A stretch of DNA of 64,000 nucleotides from Bradyrhizobium sp. Ai1a-2 (GCF_000426245.1 NZ_AUEZ01000004.1:62001-126000), one strand, 5' to 3'; positions 1-7,137 are shown, counted from the first letter of the stretch. Notes: generated from the letters alone by a model not told the origin. Made by a program: numbers and translations.

Positions 1-46
1 GCCCAGTGGCGGTGTTCTTCAAAATGCCGGTGGGAAAGACGTTCAT
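1..46 (-). CDS. 5' end of a leftward gene (partial)
   Basis: An ATG at 46 is preceded by AAAGGAG at good spacing, and the frame is open to the window edge (MNVFPTGILKNTATG...). Only 15 residues are visible, so no function can be given. Its leader carries one copy of the TACGGCCGATTT-type repeat. Confidence 0.6.
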   Translation of the reverse strand, partial: MNVFPTGILKNTATG

Positions 47-66
47 TGCGGGTCTCCTTTCTTCTG

Positions 67-88
67 AAAATTGATCGTATCCGGGAGG
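67..88 (-). repeat. type-B leader repeat, single copy
   Basis: Read on the minus strand this is a diverged copy (GGATACGATCAATTTT) of the TACGGCYGATTT repeat, just upstream of the RBS of the partial gene starting at 46. The better-conserved copies occur as direct-repeat pairs further right. Confidence 0.45.
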
Positions 89-89
89 A

Positions 90-368
90 TCAGAACAGTG
101 AGCCTTGCGCCACATCTTCTAGCGGCGCCGCCGGCGTCCGACCGAGATGCTCGACCGTTTCGCCTATGATCTGGTCGCGGTCGTCGTCGATGAGAAGCCA
201 ACCGCGATCGCCGCCGGCAGGATCGTAAACGACGAAGTCGCCGCCCCAGCGCTTGAAGATTCGTTCAGCAACGAGGCGCATGCCGGCGGGCACGTCGGTT
301 GTGGCCTCGAACTCGGCGCGCGTAACGATCTTGAAGCCCGCATTGATCAGGGTCTGTTCTCCGTTCAT
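90..368 (-). CDS. hypothetical protein, 92 aa
   Basis: The gene starts MNGEQTLINAGF at 368, one base after the TGA of the gene upstream, so it is probably translationally coupled to it. The protein is soluble and acidic, with the stretch GGDFVVYDPAGGDRGWLLIDDD. I recognise no domain. It sits last but one in the visible leftward early block. Confidence 0.6.
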   Translation of the reverse strand: MNGEQTLINAGFKIVTRAEFEATTDVPAGMRLVAERIFKRWGGDFVVYDPAGGDRGWLLIDDDRDQIIGETVEHLGRTPAAPLEDVAQGSLF

Positions 369-369
369 G

Positions 370-927
370 TCAATAAACCTCGGCACCGATGCAAGCCGCG
401 ACGGCCGCGCGATACTCGCCGCCCGCGCGGTCCATGCGCTGCCAGACCTCCTTGCCGCCGAGCTTGTCGGCCAGCCATGCGAAGTCGGTCACGTAGAGGA
501 TGGCGTGCAGCAAGACCCGCTCGCCCGAACTGCAGACGCCGTCGCATTGCTTGGCGAGTTTCACGAAACGCCCTTTGTCAGGATCGTTGAACTGCACGAT
601 AGAACTTCGGAGATGCCGCCAACTCTGCGCCGACTCGAGGTATTCGAGAAGACCCATCTTCCGAAAGATGCTGCGCGCCGGCTCACTAGCCTTGAAGCGC
701 TCGAATCTGTGAACGTTCGCGCGTGCGTGGCCGAGTTCTTCGGCGACGTCGGGCATCCTTGCCCAGGTCCGTCCCGCATTCGTGATCTCGATCATACCGG
801 GGTCGACACGTCGAGCCATCCCGGTATTGACGAGAACACGCTCGGGGATGCGGTCGTGATCGGTGCGCGGTCCTTTCATGAGTTCATTGAGCAGCATCTG
901 TTCCTCAGACGTCAGTTGGGTCGACAT
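370..927 (-). CDS. hypothetical protein, 185 aa
   Basis: An AGGAG site sits 9 nt before the ATG at 927. The N-terminal third (MSTQLTSEEQMLLNELMKG) looks helical and winged-helix-like, and the centre is charged (RFERFKASEPARSIFRKMG). There is one cysteine pair (CDGVCSSGE) but no clear motif. The leader contains a pair of type-B direct repeats. A regulatory or DNA-binding role is possible but only a guess. Confidence 0.6.
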   Translation of the reverse strand: MSTQLTSEEQMLLNELMKGPRTDHDRIPERVLVNTGMARRVDPGMIEITNAGRTWARMPDVAEELGHARANVHRFERFKASEPARSIFRKMGLLEYLESAQSWRHLRSSIVQFNDPDKGRFVKLAKQCDGVCSSGERVLLHAILYVTDFAWLADKLGGKEVWQRMDRAGGEYRAAVAACIGAEVY

Positions 928-945
928 GGGTAAATCTCCTCTTCA

Positions 946-992
946 AAATCGGCCGTAGCCGAGGGGAACGGGAAATCGGTCGTAAGCGGGAG
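946..992 (-). repeat. type-B direct repeat pair
   Basis: Two copies of the minus-strand unit TACGGCCGATTT / TACGACCGATTT are spaced 27 bp apart (946-965 and 973-992), between the stop of the gene starting at 927's neighbour and that gene's RBS. Helical-turn spacing suggests a protein-binding site. Confidence 0.55.
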
Positions 993-1005
993 GGCGCAGC
1001 CGGGG

Positions 1006-3306
1006 CTATCCCGGCGGCCCGTCGATCACCACCAGCGCGGTATTCACCATCGTGCCGGCAGACTTGAACGAGCCGGCGGGCAGCGGCCTATATTCGAGAG
1101 CGATCGGCTCAAGGCGCGCGCGCTGCCGCGGGCCGTCGGCGCAGATCGCGACGAGCCGGCCGCCAGGCCGCAAGAACGTGCGGGCGTGCTCAATATGCCG
1201 GATATCGTCGCCATCCTTGAATGGCGGGTTCATCAAGACGCGATCGAACTTGCCGAGCTCGTCCGTGCTGCACTTGAGGAAGTTAGCGCAGTGAATGCGC
1301 AGGCCGCTAACTGGCGCACTGGCCAGGGCCTGCACCAATTGCGGGTTGATCTCGACCGCCACCTTATCGGGCGCTGGACCAATCGCCCGGAGGAGGGCGC
1401 CGGTTCCAGCGCTCGGCTCCAGGACACGATGATCGGGCTCGATCTCGGCGAACTCGACGACGTCAGCGGCCAGCCTCGGCGGCGTTTCGAACAATTGCGG
1501 TGCGACGACAACTTGCACGCCGCCGCCGCGCAGCACCGCCCGCATGGCCTCAAAATCAGCCGTAGGCGAGGGAGGCGGCAAATCGGCCGTATCCGGGAGA
1601 GGGTCGAGCGCGGGCGCATCCGGCAGGCTGCAATCCAACGCGCTGCGCAACTCGTCGATCTTAACCCATCTCCACCCTTTGCTGCCATTAAGGCAGGCGG
1701 TTTTCAGCTCAACAAAACCATCCTCGGTTCGAAGCACTTCGCAAGACTCGCCTTGAAAAGTGAAGCGGTCGCCTTTGGTGAAAGCGAGCGCGGCCGCATC
1801 CAGGGTCATCGCCCGCGGGACAGGGTGCGGCTCGGCCATGATCTCGCCGACCGTCGCCAGCATGTCGTCAAGATCGACCGCGGGCGGCGCGACATACACC
1901 GCCACGAATTCGGCCGGCTCCTTCGGCTCCGCGGGCCGCGCGATCTTGGGCGGGTCGACGCGCTTTGCATCCGTGATGAAAACTTGCTGTTTCTTCCAGA
2001 ACTCGCCAGGCACCGGCATTTGGCGGACACGGTGCGCGCCGTGGGTCTCGGTCTCCTTCACCTTGCCGATATACGGGAAATCAGAGAACTGCCGGCGCGC
2101 CTTCCATTCGGCTTCCGTCATCTCGCGGAATCCCTCGCCAGGATAGTTGCAGATCGGCGGGAGCTTGGCGGCGGCCTTCGCCGCGGCGACGTTCTCCGCG
2201 CTCGGTGCCCGATAATCGCGGATGCTTTCCACGCTCCAGCGCGCTTGCTTGGAGCGCGATCCGGCCGGCGCGGTCGTCGTCATGCTGGAAACCGAACCGT
2301 TGGCGCCCCTGTTGACCTTCAGCACCGTAAGCCATTCGTCGCCGCGGCGGGTCTGCACCTGACCGCCGACCGCGAAGGCGAAGCGGTCCGCAAGCGGGTT
2401 GGCAGTCGCCTCCGTGCCGATCTGCTCGGCCAACATCGCCCGTTCATAGGCCAGCCGGTTGTCATAGTGCGCCATCCAACGGTCCCGCCGAGGCCCTGAG
2501 CGTTCCAGGCTCGGAATCGCAATGGCGGCAGCCTGCGCGGCGGTGATGACGTTCCCGTCAATCGCCGACCAAAGGCCCATCGGTCCCTCATACTGCGAGG
2601 CCGGCGGGTCGCGCGGATAGTCGGCCAGCGGAAACGACATCGACCAATAACCGCCGATGTTGGCCACGGCCAAACCGGCGGCGCGCTGCCTCCCGGGGTC
2701 CGTGATGCCGGCGACGATCTGCCAGCCCTTCAGCTGCCTTTCGGTCTCCGCCTGCTGCTTCTCCAGCTTCCGCTTGTCGGACTCAATGCCCTTGATGCGG
2801 CGATGACGCACCGCCGGCAACTCCTTATACTTCGCATGAGCGAGGGCGCCGGCGGCTCGCGCCGTCCAATAATTCGAGGTGTCCCAGAGTTTCAGCGCCT
2901 TCCGCATGCCGTTGTCCATGCGTTCTTTGTCTTTTCGCGCGCTCTTCTCCGAGTGATGGCCGACGAGGATGGGCTGCCCAAACGCGAAGCGTTCGGCGAT
3001 TTGGTCGACCGCGTCGCGGGCGCGGTTGGCTTCGGCCAAGCGCTTGTCGCTGTACTCCTCGAAGCGGTCGGCGCGCTGCTCGGCGCGATCTACAAGGCTT
3101 GTGTCCTCGTCGCCGATCTCACCGCAGAGCTCAATCAGCAAATCTTCCCGGCTTGGCGTCCAGGTCGGCGCGACGAAAAGCCCCTGTTTCGGCGCCCACT
3201 TGAAGCCGGCGGCTTTCACGCGCGCGTATGTCTCGGGATCGAGGCGCGAGACGGAATAGAGGCGAAGGCGGTTGTCGTCAGGGCAATAAGTAGCAGTCAT
3301 GGTCAT
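1006..3306 (-). CDS. DUF3560-like protein with C-terminal adenine-type methyltransferase domain
   Basis: The protein is 766 aa. The N-terminus (TATYCPDDNRLRLYSVSRLDPETYARVKAAG..KWAPKQGLFVAP) followed by a charged coiled region matches DUF3560 proteins of plasmids and phages. The last 190 residues form a class I methyltransferase: VLEPSAGTGALLRAI binds AdoMet, VAVEINPQL follows, and NPPF is the catalytic motif of N6-adenine or N4-cytosine DNA methyltransferases. DNA modification against host restriction is the likely role. I chose the ATG at 3306 because AAAGGAG lies before it; an ATG at 3333 lies upstream of that RBS. An internal pair of type-B repeats encodes the TADLPPPSPTADF segment. Confidence 0.85.
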   Translation of the reverse strand: MTMTATYCPDDNRLRLYSVSRLDPETYARVKAAGFKWAPKQGLFVAPTWTPSREDLLIELCGEIGDEDTSLVDRAEQRADRFEEYSDKRLAEANRARDAVDQIAERFAFGQPILVGHHSEKSARKDKERMDNGMRKALKLWDTSNYWTARAAGALAHAKYKELPAVRHRRIKGIESDKRKLEKQQAETERQLKGWQIVAGITDPGRQRAAGLAVANIGGYWSMSFPLADYPRDPPASQYEGPMGLWSAIDGNVITAAQAAAIAIPSLERSGPRRDRWMAHYDNRLAYERAMLAEQIGTEATANPLADRFAFAVGGQVQTRRGDEWLTVLKVNRGANGSVSSMTTTAPAGSRSKQARWSVESIRDYRAPSAENVAAAKAAAKLPPICNYPGEGFREMTEAEWKARRQFSDFPYIGKVKETETHGAHRVRQMPVPGEFWKKQQVFITDAKRVDPPKIARPAEPKEPAEFVAVYVAPPAVDLDDMLATVGEIMAEPHPVPRAMTLDAAALAFTKGDRFTFQGESCEVLRTEDGFVELKTACLNGSKGWRWVKIDELRSALDCSLPDAPALDPLPDTADLPPPSPTADFEAMRAVLRGGGVQVVVAPQLFETPPRLAADVVEFAEIEPDHRVLEPSAGTGALLRAIGPAPDKVAVEINPQLVQALASAPVSGLRIHCANFLKCSTDELGKFDRVLMNPPFKDGDDIRHIEHARTFLRPGGRLVAICADGPRQRARLEPIALEYRPLPAGSFKSAGTMVNTALVVIDGPPG
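1553..1600 (-). repeat. type-B direct repeat pair inside a coding region
   Basis: Two copies of TACGGCYGATTT, again 27 bp apart, lie within the DUF3560-methyltransferase gene and encode ..DTADLPPPSPTADF.. at the linker before the methyltransferase domain. Having the same pair outside genes makes chance coding similarity unlikely. Confidence 0.5.
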
Positions 3307-3325
3307 AGTGGTTGCTCCTTTCATC

Positions 3326-3341
3326 TTGCGCACAATCGCGC
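3326..3341 (-). promoter_or_regulatory. start-associated GCGC stem-loop element, copy 1
   Basis: Minus strand GCGCGATTGTGCGCAA lies directly before GATGAAAGGAG and the ATG at 3306. This is one of eight copies; GCGC/GCGC can pair around a 6-nt loop immediately 5' of the RBS. Confidence 0.7.
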
Positions 3342-3349
3342 TTTTCGGG

Positions 3350-3407
3350 AATCAGCCGTGACCGGGAGTCGCGGCTATCAACGGGAAATCAGCCGTAGCG
3401 GAGGCCC
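3350..3407 (-). repeat. type-B direct repeat pair
   Basis: Two units (CACGGCTGATT and TACGGCTGATTT on the minus strand) are 37 bp apart, ten more than the other pairs, so about one helical turn longer. They lie between the small zinc-protein gene and the DUF3560 gene. Confidence 0.5.
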
Positions 3408-3514
3408 TAGCGCAGGGCCTCGCACTGTTCGATATGGCGGACGATCAAATAGAACGGCCGCAACTGGTGACAGTGGGGACAACGCAATTTGCGTGGTTGC
3501 GGTTTGCGCGTCAT
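3407..3514 (-). CDS. 35-aa putative zinc-ribbon protein
   Basis: The frame reads MTRKPQPRKLRCPHCHQLRPFYL and ends HIEQCEALR. The CxxC plus H..C arrangement (CPHC, then HIEQC) suggests a single zinc knuckle, and the N-terminus is basic. It starts 18 nt after the upstream stop without a strong RBS, so coupling is likely. Too small for family assignment. Confidence 0.55.
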   Translation of the reverse strand: MTRKPQPRKLRCPHCHQLRPFYLIVRHIEQCEALR

Positions 3515-3532
3515 GGCAGCGGCACCGGACCG

Positions 3533-3871
3533 TCAAGACGTGAGGCGCGTGCGAAGTCCCTCGCGAATTGAACGCGGCCATTCCGGAGGCCCCGCAGATA
3601 CATGAATCGGTGGTGCGCGATCATGTTGACGAGGCCGAACGGGGTGAGGGCCGTTGTAGCAATTCATCCCGCCCCATGTCGCTTCAAGGTAGATACGGCG
3701 CCGGAAGGTTCCGCATTCGATATAGATCGTTCGGCCGACGCGCGAGGGGTGGCGCCGGGCCAGGCGCATTGCTGTTGAGGCCGCGCGCCATTCCGATTGT
3801 GAGCGCGGCGCCGGCCTCGACTTCAAAGCGTCGCACATTTCCGAGAACGTCGATTCAGGTTTACGTTTCAT
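3533..3871 (-). CDS. hypothetical basic protein, 112 aa
   Basis: The start MKRKPESTFSEMCDALK at 3871 leaves 11 nt after the upstream stop. A TTG at 3949 would add a Cys-rich N-terminus (CARYGACPGCAFLRNSACG) overlapping the upstream gene, and I cannot exclude it. The middle (RVGRTIYIECGTFRRRIYLEA) looks like beta-strands. No known domain. Confidence 0.5.
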   Translation of the reverse strand: MKRKPESTFSEMCDALKSRPAPRSQSEWRAASTAMRLARRHPSRVGRTIYIECGTFRRRIYLEATWGGMNCYNGPHPVRPRQHDRAPPIHVSAGPPEWPRSIREGLRTRLTS

Positions 3872-3882
3872 CGGCGCCACCG

Positions 3883-4446
3883 TCAGGCCGCAAGCCGAAT
3901 TGCGCAGGAAGGCGCAACCGGGACACGCGCCATAACGGGCACAAGGCAAGACGTGCGCAGGATCCTGCCCGGGATCTTGAGAGAAGGCGCAACCGGGACC
4001 GGTACCGCTTCCGGAATTATCTCCTCAACCGGTTCGGCGGGCTGCCAATCCCAATTGGGAATCTCGATCCGCGACACGACGTCCCAATGGTGCGTTGTGC
4101 AGGCGGTGCGGCCGTAGCCGCTGGACGTGGTCCGACGCTTGCCGAATTCGACCGCACGGACACGCTTTTGCAACTTGCCATTTGGGCCGGTCACGCTGGA
4201 CCAATCCACCACATACTCAAGCCCCGCCGGAATCTCGATTGCATCGCGGCGCGCCAGCCAATGCGCGTACGCGACCGCATGCCGCGCGTTCAAGTCATCG
4301 GCGGAAACGCCGCCGGTGCTGCGCGTGACTTTCGAGCTATGCCGGACCTTGTGCCGCTTGTCGTTAGCGGAAGGCACCCAACGCTTTTCCGGAAGCGGGC
4401 CGTGAATCGTCGGATGGTCGAAAAAATCATAGAACAGCCATGCCAT
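3883..4446 (-). CDS. hypothetical protein, 187 aa
   Basis: ATG at 4446 follows GAGGAG and the GCGC stem-loop element. The N-terminus (MAWLFYDFFDHPTIHGPLPEKRW) is aromatic; the C-terminus is low complexity and includes an imperfect direct DNA repeat (AAGGCGCAACCGGGAC at about 3908 and 3985), which encodes the repeated VPVAPS. No recognised domain. Confidence 0.6.
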   Translation of the reverse strand: MAWLFYDFFDHPTIHGPLPEKRWVPSANDKRHKVRHSSKVTRSTGGVSADDLNARHAVAYAHWLARRDAIEIPAGLEYVVDWSSVTGPNGKLQKRVRAVEFGKRRTTSSGYGRTACTTHHWDVVSRIEIPNWDWQPAEPVEEIIPEAVPVPVAPSLKIPGRILRTSCLVPVMARVPVAPSCAIRLAA

Positions 4447-4467
4447 GCTAGATTGCTCCTCTTTCAG

Positions 4468-4483
4468 TTGCGCACAATCGCGC
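4468..4483 (-). promoter_or_regulatory. start-associated GCGC stem-loop element, copy 2
   Basis: Minus strand GCGCGATTGTGCGCAA followed by CTGAAAGAGGAG and the ATG at 4446. Same spacing to the RBS as the other copies. Confidence 0.7.
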
Positions 4484-4508
4484 GGTTTGAATCGTCGAAA
4501 CGGTGCGG

Positions 4509-4712
4509 CTAGGCTGCCAACTCAACCGGCCGATAAGCCGTGCACCAATGCGGCCCGACGATGTAACCGCAGTGCACGGCGCTACCGTCCGGCTTGTCGC
4601 GGTACATTTTCGCGACCCGTCCGCCGCCGATCTTGCTACGCAGCTCCGCAATGGTGCTGGCGCCCCAGCGGTTGCCGAATTGGTCTACGTAGAGAGTCCA
4701 AATTCCGCGCAT
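4509..4712 (-). CDS. hypothetical protein, 67 aa
   Basis: Starts MRGIWTLYVDQFGNRW at 4712 with AAAGGA upstream and the stem-loop element before that. A short beta-rich protein with GRVAKMYRDKPDG. No domain recognised; typical of small early phage proteins. Confidence 0.65.
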   Translation of the reverse strand: MRGIWTLYVDQFGNRWGASTIAELRSKIGGGRVAKMYRDKPDGSAVHCGYIVGPHWCTAYRPVELAA

Positions 4713-4729
4713 GTCAGTATCCTTTCGAG

Positions 4730-4745
4730 TTGCGCACAATCGCGC
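4730..4745 (-). promoter_or_regulatory. start-associated GCGC stem-loop element, copy 3
   Basis: Minus strand GCGCGATTGTGCGCAA then CTCGAAAGGA. Between it and the upstream gene lies a separate hairpin (CTGCGCTGG/CCAGCGCAG, about 4768-4792). Confidence 0.7.
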
Positions 4746-4803
4746 GTTGGCCCGCTTTGGCGTTCCGTGCTGCGCTGGGCCAGGCCAGCGCAGTATCGCA
4801 ACG

Positions 4804-5256
4804 TCAAGACATGGGAAGGCGGGAAATGTCGCGGAGTTGCGAGGCCGCGCATTCCGCTGCATCGCGAGTTGTGCAGTCTGTGATTGCTTGCGCCTCGCCG
4901 GAATGATGGCGAGCGTAAATCGTCCAGAATTCGGCTTCACTGTTGGACTTCCCGCCGATGGTGAACGTGTCGCCATTTTCTTCCGTCTCGGTGACGCATC
5001 CGCCGATTTCCAGCGACTTGAATTGCGACCAATCGGGCGCAATCTGGCCAGAGCAGCAATTGTAAAGAAACGAATTCGGCCGCGCCAAATAGATGCCGGC
5101 GGCGCCCTGCCATGTTGTCTCGCCGTTATCCCATTTGACTTGAAGCGGTCCGTTCGCATTGTCGCGGACATCGACAACGATTCCCAAATCGCGGTCATCG
5201 GTGCCATTCGTGACGCGTGCGCCTATCGGCGGAAGGTGGGAGTTCTGCAGGTCCAT
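4804..5256 (-). CDS. hypothetical protein, 150 aa
   Basis: Starts MDLQNSHLPPIGARV at 5256 after GGGGA. The first 60 residues (GIVVDVRDNANGPLQVKWDNGETTW) look like a small beta-barrel of KOW/Tudor type; the rest is acidic with a few cysteines. It is not preceded by the stem-loop element but lies 10 nt after a tiny upstream gene, so it is probably expressed from the same transcript. Confidence 0.6.
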   Translation of the reverse strand: MDLQNSHLPPIGARVTNGTDDRDLGIVVDVRDNANGPLQVKWDNGETTWQGAAGIYLARPNSFLYNCCSGQIAPDWSQFKSLEIGGCVTETEENGDTFTIGGKSNSEAEFWTIYARHHSGEAQAITDCTTRDAAECAASQLRDISRLPMS

Positions 5257-5266
5257 TTAGCGTCCC

Positions 5267-5365
5267 CTATGGGATGAATAGAATCCGGATCATGAGCAGC
5301 GCAAGGCCAGCGTCACTAACGATGTAGAGAAGGCGTGCCAGCCTTGCGAGGTGATAGGCCTTCAC
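5267..5365 (-). CDS. 32-aa membrane peptide
   Basis: GTG at 5365 overlaps the TGA of the 34-aa gene upstream (GTGA), and the frame reads MKAYHLARLARLLYIVSDAG then LALLMIRILFIP. The C-terminal half is a plausible membrane helix. Exact stop-start overlap supports translation. Function unknown. Confidence 0.5.
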   Translation of the reverse strand: MKAYHLARLARLLYIVSDAGLALLMIRILFIP

Positions 5366-5466
5366 AGGCACGAATTCAGAAACGCGCGCTTACCGTGGCT
5401 CAATGCGGCGCGGCGAGTCCGCTTATCAATCGGCTTGCGGTCGGAATCGTGGCGACGATACTTCAT
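5362..5466 (-). CDS. 34-aa basic peptide
   Basis: ATG at 5466 (MKYRRHDSDRKPIDKRTRR..) follows AAAGGGA and stem-loop copy 4. Very basic N-terminus. Unknown function; the conserved leader is the main argument that it is expressed. Confidence 0.55.
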   Translation of the reverse strand: MKYRRHDSDRKPIDKRTRRAALSHGKRAFLNSCL

Positions 5467-5485
5467 AGCGGTTTCCCTTTCATGG

Positions 5486-5500
5486 TTGCGCAATTGCGCG
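5486..5500 (-). promoter_or_regulatory. start-associated GCGC stem-loop element, copy 4
   Basis: Minus strand CGCGCAATTGCGCAA, a shortened and perfectly palindromic variant (GCGCAATTGCGC). An upstream hairpin ATGCCCGGG/CCCGGGCAT (about 5519-5541) separates it from the DUF932 stop. Confidence 0.65.
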
Positions 5501-5554
5501 GTTCGGCGGTTGCCGATCATGCCCGGGACAAGCCCGGGCATGGGCTGCAATCGC

Positions 5555-6433
5555 TTAGGCCGCGAGCGGAGCGGCGCCCTTGAGCTCCGCCATTTTCGCC
5601 GCGAGAGTGAAAAGAGCGCGGTTCAGTTTCACGTCTTGATCGATACCATTGACGGCGCGCGTGGTGACGCGGCGAGGGCGATTGTTAGCGTCACGGCCGC
5701 GCGCTGTGAGTCCGCCGCGAATGACGTTTTCCTGAACGACGTTAAACGTGGTCCAAAGGTCCGACGCGGTGTCATCACGGCGCCGCGGGCGGAGCAGTTG
5801 CGCGGGCTGAATCGGCGTATTGGTTTCGCCTTCCGCGTCGCCAAACCGCAGAACGTGCGCGGACTCCGCCAGCACTTGCTTTTCGTCGCTGTTGAGGGCC
5901 AGGCGCGCCCAGTCCTGCGGCGCCGCAAGCGCCTTCTGTGCTTCGCCCAAAACCCGATACGTGCCCTCGATCACCTTGTGCGAAACGTCCTGCGCGGTGC
6001 CGGTATGGCGGACCTTCACGGAATCGATGGTGCCGACTTGTGCCACAAGGCTGTTGAGGCAACGGACGCGGAAAAGTCCCGCGATCAGGTCATAGGCTGA
6101 CGTTCCGTCATTCGCGTTCTTGAGGAGGATTTCGCAGACGGTGTCACCGACGCTATACGCCGCGGCGTTGTCGAGACGGCGGAGACGGATAAGATGCTTC
6201 GTGAAGTCGCGGCGATCATCGATCCGCGCGACGCTCTGCTTTGCGCCGACAGGCTGGAAGCCCTCCGCCATCAGCGCGCGCAGCACGTCGAAAGTCGGGA
6301 TTGGCTGAAAACGGTCAGAACGCGAGTGGTGCGCGTCAACCGCGAAAACGGACGGCGCCAGCTTGCGCAATTCGGTTTCGGTCAGGGCGCGGGCGGAGTC
6401 ATCGAAGCGGGCGGTTGAGGTGTAGACGGTCAT
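5555..6433 (-). CDS. DUF932 phage/plasmid-like protein
   Basis: The 292-aa product (MTVYTSTARFDDSARALTE.., IPTFDVLRALMAEGFQPVGAKQ, CLNSLVAQVGTIDSVKVRHTG) has the features of DUF932, a family of unknown molecular function common on phages and plasmids. ATG 6433 follows AAAAGGAAG and stem-loop copy 5. It is the second-largest gene of the left block. Confidence 0.85.
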   Translation of the reverse strand: MTVYTSTARFDDSARALTETELRKLAPSVFAVDAHHSRSDRFQPIPTFDVLRALMAEGFQPVGAKQSVARIDDRRDFTKHLIRLRRLDNAAAYSVGDTVCEILLKNANDGTSAYDLIAGLFRVRCLNSLVAQVGTIDSVKVRHTGTAQDVSHKVIEGTYRVLGEAQKALAAPQDWARLALNSDEKQVLAESAHVLRFGDAEGETNTPIQPAQLLRPRRRDDTASDLWTTFNVVQENVIRGGLTARGRDANNRPRRVTTRAVNGIDQDVKLNRALFTLAAKMAELKGAAPLAA

Positions 6434-6453
6434 TGCAGATACTTCCTTTTCAG

Positions 6454-6470
6454 GTGCGCACTATTGCGCG
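6454..6470 (-). promoter_or_regulatory. start-associated GCGC stem-loop element, copy 5
   Basis: Minus strand CGCGCAATAGTGCGCAC then CTGAAAAGGAAG. Upstream is a long hairpin (GATTTGC..ATGCCGTG/CACGGCAT..GCAAATC, about 6478-6524). Confidence 0.7.
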
Positions 6471-6524
6471 GTTTCGGCGATTTGCCGGTTATGCCGTGGC
6501 GTGCACGGCATAGGCTGCAAATCG

Positions 6525-6596
6525 TCAGATACAGCACGCCACGATGACGAATGTGCCGACGCTGGCGAAGAGGAGAAAAAGCAAAAAGTCTTTCAT
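6525..6596 (-). CDS. 23-aa single-pass membrane peptide
   Basis: MKDFLLFLLFASVGTFVIVA then CCI. The whole peptide is one hydrophobic helix ending in two cysteines. AAAGG precedes the ATG at 6596, with stem-loop copy 6 before it. Its leader is as good as those of the larger genes, which argues for real expression. Confidence 0.55.
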   Translation of the reverse strand: MKDFLLFLLFASVGTFVIVACCI

Positions 6597-6612
6597 GATC
6601 TTACCTTTCGAA

Positions 6613-6629
6613 TTGCGCACTATTGCGCG
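6613..6629 (-). promoter_or_regulatory. start-associated GCGC stem-loop element, copy 6
   Basis: Minus strand CGCGCAATAGTGCGCAA then TTCGAAAGG, leading into the 23-aa membrane peptide. Confidence 0.7.
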
Positions 6630-6638
6630 GGTCGAAGC

Positions 6639-6806
6639 TTAGCGGCGGGAACGGCGCGCGCGGTGGCGGATCGCCCGGCGGCGCCGCGGTAGCGGTTCAC
6701 TGTACTCGAAAACAAAAAGGACGATTAGGCCCAACGCGGCCAGGATGAGCAGGACGAAAACCGGAAACATCGGGTTGGCGATGCAGAAGGAAATGAGAGC
6801 GTTCAT
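6639..6806 (-). CDS. 55-aa membrane protein with basic tail
   Basis: One membrane helix (MFPVFVLLILAALGLIVLFV) is followed by an Arg-rich tail (PRRRRAIRHRARRSRR). ATG at 6806 with AAAGG and stem-loop copy 7 upstream. Function unknown. Confidence 0.6.
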   Translation of the reverse strand: MNALISFCIANPMFPVFVLLILAALGLIVLFVFEYSEPLPRRRRAIRHRARRSRR

Positions 6807-6824
6807 TTCGCCGGGCCTTTGGAG

Positions 6825-6840
6825 TTGCGCACAATCGCGC
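6825..6840 (-). promoter_or_regulatory. start-associated GCGC stem-loop element, copy 7
   Basis: Minus strand GCGCGATTGTGCGCAA then CTCCAAAGG. Hairpin GGCGCGG/CCGCGCC (6851-6872) lies just upstream, after the next gene's stop. Confidence 0.7.
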
Positions 6841-6880
6841 TTGAGAGAGTGGCGCGGCCGATTGACCGCGCCGGTAGTCC

Positions 6881-7060
6881 TTACTTGATTCCGAAAATCC
6901 AGAACGGGTTGGTTTCCGTCTGGGCGGGTTGCAGAGCGGCCGGCTTGCTCTTCTGTTCCTCCTCGATGTTGCGGCAGAGCATTTCGAGATAGCCGATGGT
7001 GCCAAGGCCTTGAGTGAAGTCGGGGCAGGGCGGAAGGTCTTTGGTCTTGATGACGGCCAT
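6881..7060 (-). CDS. hypothetical protein, 59 aa
   Basis: MAVIKTKDLPPCPDFTQGL..; first gene of the leftward operon behind the promoter at about 7110-7137. AAAAGGG plus stem-loop copy 8 precede the ATG at 7060. No domain recognised. Confidence 0.65.
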   Translation of the reverse strand: MAVIKTKDLPPCPDFTQGLGTIGYLEMLCRNIEEEQKSKPAALQPAQTETNPFWIFGIK

Positions 7061-7080
7061 AGTCGTTTTCCCTTTTTCGG

Positions 7081-7097
7081 TTGCGCACAATTGCGCG
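7081..7097 (-). promoter_or_regulatory. start-associated GCGC stem-loop element, copy 8
   Basis: Minus strand CGCGCAATTGTGCGCAA then CCGAAAAAGGG. The predicted start of transcription (about 7103) would place this element at the extreme 5' end of the mRNA. Confidence 0.7.
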
Positions 7098-7109
7098 TTC
7101 AGTGAAAGC

Positions 7110-7137
7110 ACCATACAGGACCGGCCGGCCGTGTCAA
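7110..7137 (-). promoter_or_regulatory. sigma70-like leftward promoter
   Basis: On the minus strand TTGACA (7137-7132) and TATGGT (7115-7110) are separated by 16 bp. It is placed to transcribe the whole left block. No equally good hexamers precede the other stem-loop copies, so those probably act within one long transcript. Confidence 0.55.

Noticed and set aside
1186..2499. 437-codon plus-strand frame opposite the DUF3560-methyltransferase gene
   Set aside because: His/Arg/Leu-rich shadow without RBS; the minus strand carries clear catalytic motifs.
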